Origin: Alphaproteobacteria bacterium
GTDB lineage: Bacteria > Pseudomonadota > Alphaproteobacteria > SP197
DNA: 8,213 bases
Direction of reading: 5' to 3'
Assembly: GCA_022822575.1 (NCBI GenBank)
Contig: JAJEBJ010000048.1
Span: forward strand, 1 to 8,213
In this document: in pieces, positions 1 through 5,853 of the stretch
Layout of the letters: the number at the start of each line of letters is the position of its first letter
How positions within the stretch are numbered: the stretch's first letter is position 1
Notes under the pieces: generated by a model
The model's database searches: none
What the model was told of the DNA's origin: nothing
The model's input: the letters and a program-made list of their open reading frames with translations, nothing else
Position numbers and translations under genes: made by a program

Positions 1-270
1 GGAAGAGGACGCGGTCGCTGACGACGATGCGGTGGAGACCGATGCCGACGCGGCCGCCGGGGAGGACGACACGTCCGTTGCCGTGATCGAGGAAGAGGAC
101 GCGGTCGCTGACGACGATGCGATGGAGACCGATGCCGACGCGGCCACCGGGGAGGCCGGCACAGCTGTTGCCGTGATCGAGGACGACGCTACGGTCGGTG
201 AAGACGATGTGGTGTTGACCGACACGGATGCCGCGGCCGGGGATGATGACACCCTTGCTGCGGTGGGCGA
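1..270 (+). repeat. 90-bp in-frame tandem repeat, three visible copies
   Basis: Units run 1-90, 91-180 and 181-270. By hand alignment the first two agree at 83 of 90 bases, including an identical first 31; the third is clearly more diverged but keeps the same length and acidic pattern. The period is a multiple of three, so each unit adds 30 residues (core EEDAVADDDA-ETDADAA-GE) without breaking the frame. The array is cut by the window edge, so its full copy number is unknown. Confidence 0.9.
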
Positions 271-1243
271 GGACGACGCCATCGGCGACGTCGCAGCCGT
301 TACAGCGAGCGATGGTGGCGTCTCGGTCAGTGGCGACGATGCGGCGGCGGACGCAGGCACGCAGGATGCGCTGGACGATGGAGCCGGGGCTTCTGGCGAT
401 GATCTGGTTCTGGAAGAGGCGGCCGATCCGGAGTTCGATGTGGTGAGGGTCGAGGTCACCGGAGATGCGGTGATGGCAGGCGTGGGAGAGCCCGGAGCGA
501 CCATCGTCGTGACATCGGGCGATGACGTGGTCGGCGAGACCGTGGCCGATGACGCCGGTGACTGGGTGATCGTGACCGAGGAGCCCCTGGATCCCGGAGC
601 CCATGAACTGGAGCTCACGTCGGTGAACGGGGATGGCGAGACGAAGCAATCCGACACGGTCGTCGTGGTCTCGGTGCCGCAGGAACCGACCGCCGACGAT
701 GTCCTGACCGTGATGATGAATGATGAGGATGGCGGCGACGTCGAGGTCATCCAGGGAGGAGAGGACGGGATCGGCATCTCCGGCGGTGGCGACCTGGCTC
801 TCGAGAGCGTCACCTATGACGAGGAAGGCAACGTCTCCATGGGCGGCCAGGCGACTGCTGGTGACACGGTGGTCGTCTACGTCGACGACCGCGTCGCCGG
901 AGTTGCCGACGTCGAGGACGGAGAATGGACGGTGGCACTCGACGAATCGGTCGAGGAGGGCACCCATTCGCTCAGAGTTGACGAGGTCAACGAGGAAGGT
1001 GACGTCGTCGCCCGTCTCGAGACGCCGTTCGTGCGCGCCACCTTCATCATGCCGGATGCCTCGGACCGGCTGATCGTGATCCAGCCCGGCAACAGCCTGT
1101 GGCGTATCGCCCGCCGGTCTTTCGGCCGCGGTATCCTCTACACCCTCATTTACGAGGCCAACAGGAACCAGATCGCCGATCCCGATCTCATCTATCCCGG
1201 CCAGATCTTCGTCATGCCGCAGAGCAAGGTGGCGGAGCACTGA
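1..1243 (+). CDS. Acidic repeat / Ig-like / LysM domain protein, 5' end missing
   Basis: The frame is open from base 2, giving 413 visible residues; the true start is upstream. Visible residues 1-90 are three 30-residue acidic repeats. An Asp/Ala/Gly-rich stretch follows to about 141; no Lys, Arg or His occurs before Arg149. Residues about 142-226 and 264-345 look like two bacterial Ig-like beta modules (patterns such as GEPGATIVV, DDAGDWVI, PGAHELELTSV in the first; TAGDTVVVYVDD, DGEWTVAL, EGTHSLRVDEV in the second). Residues about 357-406 are a LysM domain (IQPGNSLWRIARRSFG then DPDLIYPGQIFVMP), a peptidoglycan/glycan-binding fold. Inference: a cell-envelope protein that binds the wall through its C terminus, with the acidic region as a flexible linker or ion-binding stalk. 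No catalytic domain or membrane segment is visible; a signal peptide would lie outside the window. The LysM call is firm, the Ig-like modules probable, the role unknown. Confidence 0.88.
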   Translation, partial: EEDAVADDDAVETDADAAAGEDDTSVAVIEEEDAVADDDAMETDADAATGEAGTAVAVIEDDATVGEDDVVLTDTDAAAGDDDTLAAVGEDDAIGDVAAVTASDGGVSVSGDDAAADAGTQDALDDGAGASGDDLVLEEAADPEFDVVRVEVTGDAVMAGVGEPGATIVVTSGDDVVGETVADDAGDWVIVTEEPLDPGAHELELTSVNGDGETKQSDTVVVVSVPQEPTADDVLTVMMNDEDGGDVEVIQGGEDGIGISGGGDLALESVTYDEEGNVSMGGQATAGDTVVVYVDDRVAGVADVEDGEWTVALDESVEEGTHSLRVDEVNEEGDVVARLETPFVRATFIMPDASDRLIVIQPGNSLWRIARRSFGRGILYTLIYEANRNQIADPDLIYPGQIFVMPQSKVAEH

Positions 1244-1257
1244 AGGCGGCGCGGGCG

Positions 1258-1440
1258 ATGGTTGAGACAGGCCGTTCCGTCTACGAGCCTGCCGGACCGG
1301 CCAATGAGGCGCTGTCGTCCTGGTATGTCAGGAACCTCGTACAGCGCACCATTGACCAGGCCTTCAAGGTGTCACCGGCCGCCGATGAGGCCTCGCCGGA
1401 CGCCGGCGGGACTGGAAATCGCCGCCGCGGCAACGTATAG
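1258..1440 (+). CDS. Possible small hypothetical protein (60 aa)
   Basis: An ATG 14 bases after the LysM gene stop opens a 60-residue frame ending in TAG. I do not recognise the product. It has a hydrophilic N terminus, a central stretch (SSWYVRNLVQRTIDQAFKV) that could form an amphipathic helix, and a Pro/Gly/Arg-rich tail; there is no signal peptide or membrane segment. Support for coding is modest: 44 of the 59 codons after the ATG end in G or C, as in the neighbours, and the spacing fits a co-transcribed gene. A GAAGG at 1242-1246 is a possible but distant ribosome site (11 bases). The frame is open upstream into the LysM gene to a GTG at 1099, but that part is out of frame with a convincing domain and is not used. 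It could equally be a chance frame in high-GC DNA. Confidence 0.42.
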   Translation: MVETGRSVYEPAGPANEALSSWYVRNLVQRTIDQAFKVSPAADEASPDAGGTGNRRRGNV

Positions 1441-1459
1441 ACACGCCACCGGCACAAAG

Positions 1460-1479
1460 AAGCCGTCCCCGGATGGCTT
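1460..1479 (+). promoter_or_regulatory. Stem-loop just upstream of the DAHP synthase ribosome site
   Basis: Bases 1460-1467 pair with 1472-1479 (AAGCCGTC with GATGGCTT, one G-U pair), leaving a 4-base loop CCCG. The 3' arm ends two bases before the GAGGA at 1482-1486. Only TT follows the stem on the + strand, so a standard intrinsic terminator is doubtful. The A-rich CAAAGA before the stem suggests a decayed two-way terminator as one option; an mRNA structure affecting translation of the next gene is the other. The pairing is seen directly; the function is inference. Confidence 0.4.
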
Positions 1480-1481
1480 GC

Positions 1482-1486
1482 GAGGA
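1482..1486 (+). promoter_or_regulatory. Ribosome binding site deciding the DAHP synthase start
   Basis: GAGGA lies 4 bases before the ATG at 1491. The upstream in-frame ATG at 1473 has no such site and lies inside the 1460-1479 stem, so 1491 is preferred. Confidence 0.55.
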
Positions 1487-1490
1487 CGTC

Positions 1491-2870
1491 ATGACTGCTC
1501 ACTGGACACCGTCAGGCTGGCGCAATTTCCCTGTCCGGCAGATGCCGGACTATCCCGACAGGGACGAGCTGAAGGATGTGGAGGATCGCCTGCACACGTG
1601 TCCGCCTCTGGTGTTCGCCGGTGAGGCACGTTCTCTGAAACAGGCTCTGGCGAGGACGGCGCGGGGCGAGGCCTTTCTTCTCCAGGGTGGCGACTGTGCC
1701 GAGAGCTTCGCCGAATTCCATCCCGACACGATCCGCGACACCTTCAGGGTGTTGTTGCAGATGGCCGTGGTCCTGACGTTCGGAGCGTCGTTGCCGATCG
1801 TCAAGGTCGGTCGCATGGCTGGCCAGTTCGCCAAGCCGCGCTCGGCGCCCGTCGAGGTCCAGGGTGATGTCGAACTGCCGAGTTACCGGGGCGACATCAT
1901 CAACGCCATCGGGTTCTCCGAGGACGACCGCCGGCCCGATCCCCAGCGCATGCTCCAGGCCTATCATCAGGCGGCCTCGACCCTCAATTTGCTGCGCGCC
2001 TTCGCCCAGGGGGGCTTTGCCGATCTGCAGCGGGTGTCGAGCTGGAACAACGACTTTGTTGCGGACAGTCCCCAGGGCCATCGCTATGCCGAGATGGCCG
2101 AGCGCATTCAGGAGGCGCTCTCTTTCATGAACGCCTGTGGCCTGACGCCTGAGAATGTGCCGCAGATGCGCGAAACCGACTTCTACACCTCCCACGAAGC
2201 GCTGCTGCTTCCTTATGAGGAGTCCATGACGCGCATCGATTCGACGACCGGAGGGTGGTACGACACCTCGGCCCACATGCTCTGGGTTGGTGACCGTACG
2301 CGCCAGAGCGACCATGCGCACGTCGAGTTCCTGCGCGGCGTCAACAACCCGCTCGGCATCAAGTGCGGCCCGTCGCTGGAGGCGGACGACCTGCTGCGTC
2401 TGCTCGATATCCTCAATCCCGACAACGAGGCCGGCCGCATCACGCTGATCACCCGGATGGGCGCAGGTCAGGCGGGAAACCATCTGCCAGGCCTGATTCG
2501 CCAGGTTGAGAGAGAGGGAAGGATTGTCATCTGGTCCTGCGATCCCATGCATGGCAACACGATCAAGGCGGCCACCGGATACAAGACCCGGCCATTTGAC
2601 AGGATCCTGGCGGAAGTTCGCGAGGTGTTCGCCATTCACAGGTCCGAGGGTACCCATGCCGGTGGCGTGCACTTCGAGATGACGGGACGTGATGTCACGG
2701 AGTGCATCGGCGGTGCCCAGGCGATCTCGGATGACGATCTCTCGGACCGCTATCACACGCATTGCGATCCGCGCCTCAATGCCAGCCAGGCCCTCGAACT
2801 CGCGTTTCTCATCGCCGAACAGCTGAGAACTGAACGTGAACAGACAGTCAGGGCGGTGGCGGCGGAGTGA
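1491..2870 (+). CDS. Class II 3-deoxy-7-phosphoheptulonate (DAHP) synthase
   Basis: Condenses phosphoenolpyruvate and erythrose 4-phosphate to DAHP in the cytoplasm, the committed step of the shikimate pathway. At 459 residues it is full length for the plant/mycobacterial class II family (Mycobacterium tuberculosis AroG is 462), unrelated in sequence to the E. coli AroF/G/H class. Diagnostic blocks appear in order: LLQGGDCAESF, VGRMAGQFAKPRS, LWVGDRTRQSDHAHVEF, NNPLGIKCGPS, LITRMGAG, WSCDPMHGNT, HAGGVHFEMTG, CDPRLNASQALELAF. The four metal ligands of the family match Cys69, His354, Glu396 and Asp426; the last two intervals (42 and 30 residues) equal those in the M. tuberculosis enzyme. The start at 1491 gives the usual W-x-P-x-x-W-R N terminus (HWTPSGWRNFP). 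The next gene begins 51 bases on. Family members are often feedback-inhibited by aromatic amino acids, but effector specificity cannot be read here. Confidence 0.97.
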   Translation: MTAHWTPSGWRNFPVRQMPDYPDRDELKDVEDRLHTCPPLVFAGEARSLKQALARTARGEAFLLQGGDCAESFAEFHPDTIRDTFRVLLQMAVVLTFGASLPIVKVGRMAGQFAKPRSAPVEVQGDVELPSYRGDIINAIGFSEDDRRPDPQRMLQAYHQAASTLNLLRAFAQGGFADLQRVSSWNNDFVADSPQGHRYAEMAERIQEALSFMNACGLTPENVPQMRETDFYTSHEALLLPYEESMTRIDSTTGGWYDTSAHMLWVGDRTRQSDHAHVEFLRGVNNPLGIKCGPSLEADDLLRLLDILNPDNEAGRITLITRMGAGQAGNHLPGLIRQVEREGRIVIWSCDPMHGNTIKAATGYKTRPFDRILAEVREVFAIHRSEGTHAGGVHFEMTGRDVTECIGGAQAISDDDLSDRYHTHCDPRLNASQALELAFLIAEQLRTEREQTVRAVAAE

Positions 2871-2906
2871 TCGTCCGCACGGCGGCCGCCTGAGGCCTTG
2901 TCCACC

Positions 2907-2913
2907 GGAAGGA
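2907..2913 (+). promoter_or_regulatory. Ribosome binding site deciding the pncB start
   Basis: GGAAGGA lies 8 bases before the ATG at 2922. This favours 2922 over the in-frame TTG at 2898, which lies upstream of the site. A GTG at 2919 is also possible and would add one residue. Confidence 0.65.
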
Positions 2914-2921
2914 CTGCCGTG

Positions 2922-4091
2922 ATGCCGGCCATCGACCAGGGATGCCTGCAGTGGCCCCGGGACGGAGAGGTGAGCCGGTGGACGGACACCTATCTCAACC
3001 GCACGAGGAAGGCCGTCGCCTCTTTCGGTGACTGCCAGGTGACCTACGCCGTCTTCATGCGCCGGCCCGTGGTGTCGGCGCCCCGCCTGATGACCGACTG
3101 GCTGCACTCGATCGCCCGCACACGCGGTGTAACGATCGGCATTGACCTGGAGTACGAGGAGGGCCGCTGGATCGGCGCCGGTGAACCCATTGCCTACATC
3201 ACCGGTTCCTTCGAGCATCTCGTGGATCTCGAGACCCTGTTCCTGCAGAAACTCGGTCCGGCCTGCGTGGCCGCCTACAACGCCTACACCATGTGTGTCG
3301 ACATGCCGCGGACCGACTTCCTCGCCATGGATGCCCGCCACTGTGCGGGCACGGAGATGGCGGAGATCATGGCCTACGCCGCCGCCGTCGGGTCGATGCG
3401 GGCGCGGCGCAAGGTCGAGGCCCGGGGCTTTGTCGGCAACGCGACAGATGCCACGAGCCATTACTTCGGCAACGAGCGCGGGTTTGGCACCATGCCGCAT
3501 TCCCTGATCGGCTATGCGGGCAGCACGGTGGCGGCGGCGGAAATGTTCCACGAGGTCCATCCCGAACTTCCCATGACCGTCCTTGTCGACTACTTCGGCA
3601 GGGAAATCAGCGACTCCATTGCAGTCTGCCGGCGTTTCCCGGATATGGCAGCGTCCGGAGACCTCGCCTTGCGCATCGACACCGGCGGCGGCCGTTTCGT
3701 CGAGGGTCTCGATCCGCCGCGCAGCTACGCCGTTCTGGAGCGCAACCGACCCGATGCTATTCGCGGATACCGTTCCGAGACCGAACTGCGCTACCTGATT
3801 GGCACAGGCGTTTCGGCCGCCGCCATCTGGCACCTGCGTGAACGGCTCGACGAAGCCGGCTTCCCGAAGGTCAGGATCGTCGCATCCTCGGGCTTCGATC
3901 CCGCCAAGTGCAAGGTCATGGCCGTCGCTGCCGCGCCGGTGGACGTCATCGGTACCGGAAGCTACCTGCCCGAACGGTGGAGCGAGACCTACGCTACCGC
4001 CGACATTGTGGCGTACAACGGCACCCCCCGGGTCAAGGTTGGCCGCGAGTTCCTGTTGCGTCATCCGGGCGGTCTTCAAGCGGATGACTGA
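2922..4091 (+). CDS. pncB: Nicotinate phosphoribosyltransferase family protein
   Basis: The expected reaction joins nicotinate and PRPP, with ATP hydrolysis, to give nicotinate mononucleotide, the entry step of Preiss-Handler NAD salvage in the cytoplasm. The 389-residue protein shows family landmarks in order: an N-terminal TDTY near 21-24 (like TDxY of the family), a GEPIAYITG strand in the N-terminal beta domain, FGTMPHSL with His193 at the place of the phosphorylatable His of NAPRTases, a VDYF strand, SSGFDP (GFDP 324-327) and the C-terminal phosphate loop IGTGSYLP (344-347). Its length and pattern resemble the compact archaeal-type enzymes (Thermoplasma acidophilum) more than E. coli PncB, so the substrate is inferred partly from context: its last 8 bases overlap nadE, which catalyses the final step of the same pathway. 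The DAHP synthase gene is 51 bases upstream. The family is secure; nicotinate rather than nicotinamide or another base is likely but unproven. Confidence 0.88.
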   Translation: MPAIDQGCLQWPRDGEVSRWTDTYLNRTRKAVASFGDCQVTYAVFMRRPVVSAPRLMTDWLHSIARTRGVTIGIDLEYEEGRWIGAGEPIAYITGSFEHLVDLETLFLQKLGPACVAAYNAYTMCVDMPRTDFLAMDARHCAGTEMAEIMAYAAAVGSMRARRKVEARGFVGNATDATSHYFGNERGFGTMPHSLIGYAGSTVAAAEMFHEVHPELPMTVLVDYFGREISDSIAVCRRFPDMAASGDLALRIDTGGGRFVEGLDPPRSYAVLERNRPDAIRGYRSETELRYLIGTGVSAAAIWHLRERLDEAGFPKVRIVASSGFDPAKCKVMAVAAAPVDVIGTGSYLPERWSETYATADIVAYNGTPRVKVGREFLLRHPGGLQADD

Positions 4092-5739
4092 CACCCTGAG
4101 AATCGCGCTTGCCCAGCTCAATCCGGCTGTGGGTGATGTCGATGGCAATGTGGCGAAGGTGCTGGCGGCGCGCCGCGAGGCGACGGAGACCGGAGCCGAT
4201 CTCATGATTGCATCGGAACTCGTGATCGACGGCTACCCGCCCGAGGACCTTGTGCTCCGCCCGGCCTTTCAGGACGATGTCCGGGAAGGGGTGGCCGCGG
4301 TCGCCCGAGAGACCGCGGATGGCGGACCGGCAGTGGTGCTGGGCGCCAGCCATGTCGAGGATGGCAGGCTCTACAACGCCGCCCACTTCATCGACCGTGG
4401 AACGGTGCGCCACACGCGCCTCAAGCACGACCTGCCGAACTACGGCGTCTTCGACGAGAAGCGCGTTTTCTGTCCCGGCCCCCTGCCTGGTCCGGTACCG
4501 TTCCGCGACACCCTGCTCGGCATCATGGTCTGCGAGGACATGTGGAGCGGCGAGGTCACCGAGTGCCTCGAGGAGAACGGCGCCGAGATCATGGTCGTGC
4601 TCAACGGTTCTCCATACGACGTGGAGAATGTGGCCCGGCGCATGAGTCAGGCCGTGGCCCGCGTCACCGAGTGCCACCTGCCTCTCATCTACGTCAACCA
4701 GGTCGGTGGTCAGGATGAGCTCGTGTTTGATGGCGCCTCCTTCGTGCTGGACGCCTCATGGGAACTGCGCGCACAGCTTCCCTCGTGGTCACCGTCGGTG
4801 GTCACCACCGCCTGGCACCGCCTGGAGACCGGGTGGAGTTGCGGGAAGGACCTGATTGCGGCAGAGCCGGAACGCCTGGAGTCCATGTACAGGGCGCTTG
4901 TCACCGGACTCGCCGACTATGTCGGCAAGAACGGTTTCGCCGGGGTTCTCATCGGACTCTCAGGAGGGATCGATTCCGCGCTCTCGGCAGCCATTGCCAC
5001 CGATGCTCTCGGATCTGACAGGGTGTGGTGTGTCATGATGCCGTCGCGTTACACGAGCGAGGAGAGTCTCGAGGATGCGACGGCCTGTGCCAGGCTACTT
5101 GGGACGCGTCTTGACACCGTTCCCATCCATGGCGCCGTCAAGGCCCTGGACGACATGCTCGCAAGCCACTTTGCCGGCCGCGAACCCAACGAGGCGGAAG
5201 AGAACATCCAGGCGCGCAGCAGGGGCATGATTCTGATGGCGCTCTCCAACAAGTTCGGTCACATGGTGCTCTCGACCGGGAACAAGTCCGAAATGTCGGT
5301 CGGTTACGCGACCCTCTACGGCGACATGTGCGGCGGGTTCTCCGTGCTGAAGGATGTCTACAAGACCGATGTCTACCGCCTCGCGCGCTGGCGCTCTGCC
5401 CATTCCGGTGACGGTTTCCTCGGGCCGGCGGGACCTGTCATTCCCACCTCCATCATCACCAGGGCGCCGACCGCGGAGCTCCGGGCGAACCAGAAGGACG
5501 AGGACAGCCTGCCGGCCTACGAGGTTCTTGACGACATTCTCGAGCGCCTCGTGGAACAGGAGATGACCTTCGACGAGATCGCCGCCGGGGGCCATGACCG
5601 TGCCCTGGTCGAAGAGATCTGGACCATGCTGATGCGGGCGGAATACAAGCGCCGCCAGGCGCCGCCGGGAGTCAGGATCACACCGCGGGCCTTTGGCCGC
5701 GACCGGCGCTATCCCGTGACCAACCGGTTCCGCAGATGA
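4084..5739 (+). CDS. nadE: Glutamine-dependent NAD+ synthetase
   Basis: Converts nicotinate adenine dinucleotide to NAD+ using ATP and ammonia released from glutamine. The protein has 551 residues and two domains. The N-terminal nitrilase-like glutaminase (about 1-260) carries the triad Glu45 (SELVIDGYPPEDL), Lys114 (RLKHDLPNYGVFDE) and Cys150 (MVCEDMW), so it should use glutamine directly. The C-terminal synthetase (about 275-551) has the PP-loop SGGIDS at 293-298, MPSRYTSEES, STGNKSE, YGDMCGGF and KDVYKTDVYRLAR. The length fits the two-domain form and not the short ammonia-only NadE of about 270 residues. The start is the ATG inside the end of pncB (8-base overlap); it yields the typical LRIALAQLNPAVGD beginning. 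No good Shine-Dalgarno sequence precedes it, so translation is probably coupled to pncB. The frame is open upstream to 3799, but that stretch lies within pncB and is not protein-like. Confidence 0.97.
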   Translation: MTDTLRIALAQLNPAVGDVDGNVAKVLAARREATETGADLMIASELVIDGYPPEDLVLRPAFQDDVREGVAAVARETADGGPAVVLGASHVEDGRLYNAAHFIDRGTVRHTRLKHDLPNYGVFDEKRVFCPGPLPGPVPFRDTLLGIMVCEDMWSGEVTECLEENGAEIMVVLNGSPYDVENVARRMSQAVARVTECHLPLIYVNQVGGQDELVFDGASFVLDASWELRAQLPSWSPSVVTTAWHRLETGWSCGKDLIAAEPERLESMYRALVTGLADYVGKNGFAGVLIGLSGGIDSALSAAIATDALGSDRVWCVMMPSRYTSEESLEDATACARLLGTRLDTVPIHGAVKALDDMLASHFAGREPNEAEENIQARSRGMILMALSNKFGHMVLSTGNKSEMSVGYATLYGDMCGGFSVLKDVYKTDVYRLARWRSAHSGDGFLGPAGPVIPTSIITRAPTAELRANQKDEDSLPAYEVLDDILERLVEQEMTFDEIAAGGHDRALVEEIWTMLMRAEYKRRQAPPGVRITPRAFGRDRRYPVTNRFRR

Positions 5740-5752
5740 TGGGCATGGTCAC

Positions 5753-5773
5753 GTCCGCCTGCTGAGGGCGGGT
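5753..5773 (+). terminator. Weak candidate terminator after nadE
   Basis: CCGCC at 5755-5759 pairs with GGCGG at 5767-5771 around a 7-base loop; two outer G-U pairs extend it. The stem is followed by GTTTG, only three T. It is placed where a nadE terminator would be expected, but five strong pairs are common by chance at this GC content. Confidence 0.25.
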
Positions 5774-5812
5774 TTGCCATCCATCGTGGTGGCGGCTATT
5801 GAAATGCCGGGT

Positions 5813-5839
5813 TGACGAGGGGAACGGAGCCCCTTGTCA
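5813..5839 (+). promoter_or_regulatory. Ten-base-pair stem-loop abutting the cysS ribosome site
   Basis: TGACGAGGGG (5813-5822) pairs with CCCCTTGTCA (5830-5839) around the 7-base loop AACGGAG, with one G-U pair. One base separates the stem from the GGGGA ribosome site at 5841-5845. No T-run follows, so it is not a standard intrinsic terminator. The CCCC at 5830-5833 could alternatively pair with GGGG at 5841-5844, so opening the main stem would allow the ribosome site to be masked. The pairing is seen; a control role for cysS-cimA is inference. Confidence 0.45.
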
Positions 5840-5840
5840 C

Positions 5841-5845
5841 GGGGA
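5841..5845 (+). promoter_or_regulatory. Ribosome binding site deciding the cysS start
   Basis: GGGGA lies 8 bases before the ATG at 5854. The upstream in-frame TTG at 5812 sits at the foot of the 5813-5839 stem with no comparable site, so it is not used. Confidence 0.55.
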
Positions 5846-5853
5846 TCTGCTTC

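Noticed and set aside
32..1243. GTG at 32 as the real start of the LysM protein gene
   Set aside because: The frame stays open to the window edge, and the GTG lies inside the first repeat unit, where the second unit has ATG at the equivalent place. The gene is truncated by the window.
1473..1490. ATG at 1473 as the DAHP synthase start
   Set aside because: It is buried in the 3' arm of the 1460-1479 stem and lacks a ribosome site; 1491 gives the usual N terminus and has GAGGA before it.
1258..1490. Aromatic attenuator: the small frame as leader peptide (Trp-Tyr pair) with the hairpin as terminator
   Set aside because: One Trp-Tyr pair in 60 residues is no run of regulatory codons, the pair is far from the hairpin, and the hairpin lacks a T-run.
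2862..2897. GC-rich inverted repeats after the DAHP synthase stop, including the palindrome GGCGGCCGCC
   Set aside because: The stems are 4-5 pairs, no T-run follows, and such palindromes are expected at this GC content; there is no support for a terminator or operator.
3799..4083. Upstream extension of nadE to 3799
   Set aside because: This part is out of frame within pncB and its translation (Pro/Ser/Arg-rich) matches nothing in NAD synthetases, whose typical N terminus begins at 4084.
1512..4205. 897-codon open frame on the - strand
   Set aside because: It lies antisense to the DAHP synthase and pncB genes, crosses their gap, and its translation shows no recognisable domain, being rich in Arg, His, Gly and Ala. 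Such frames arise when GC-rich third positions remove stop codons from the opposite strand.
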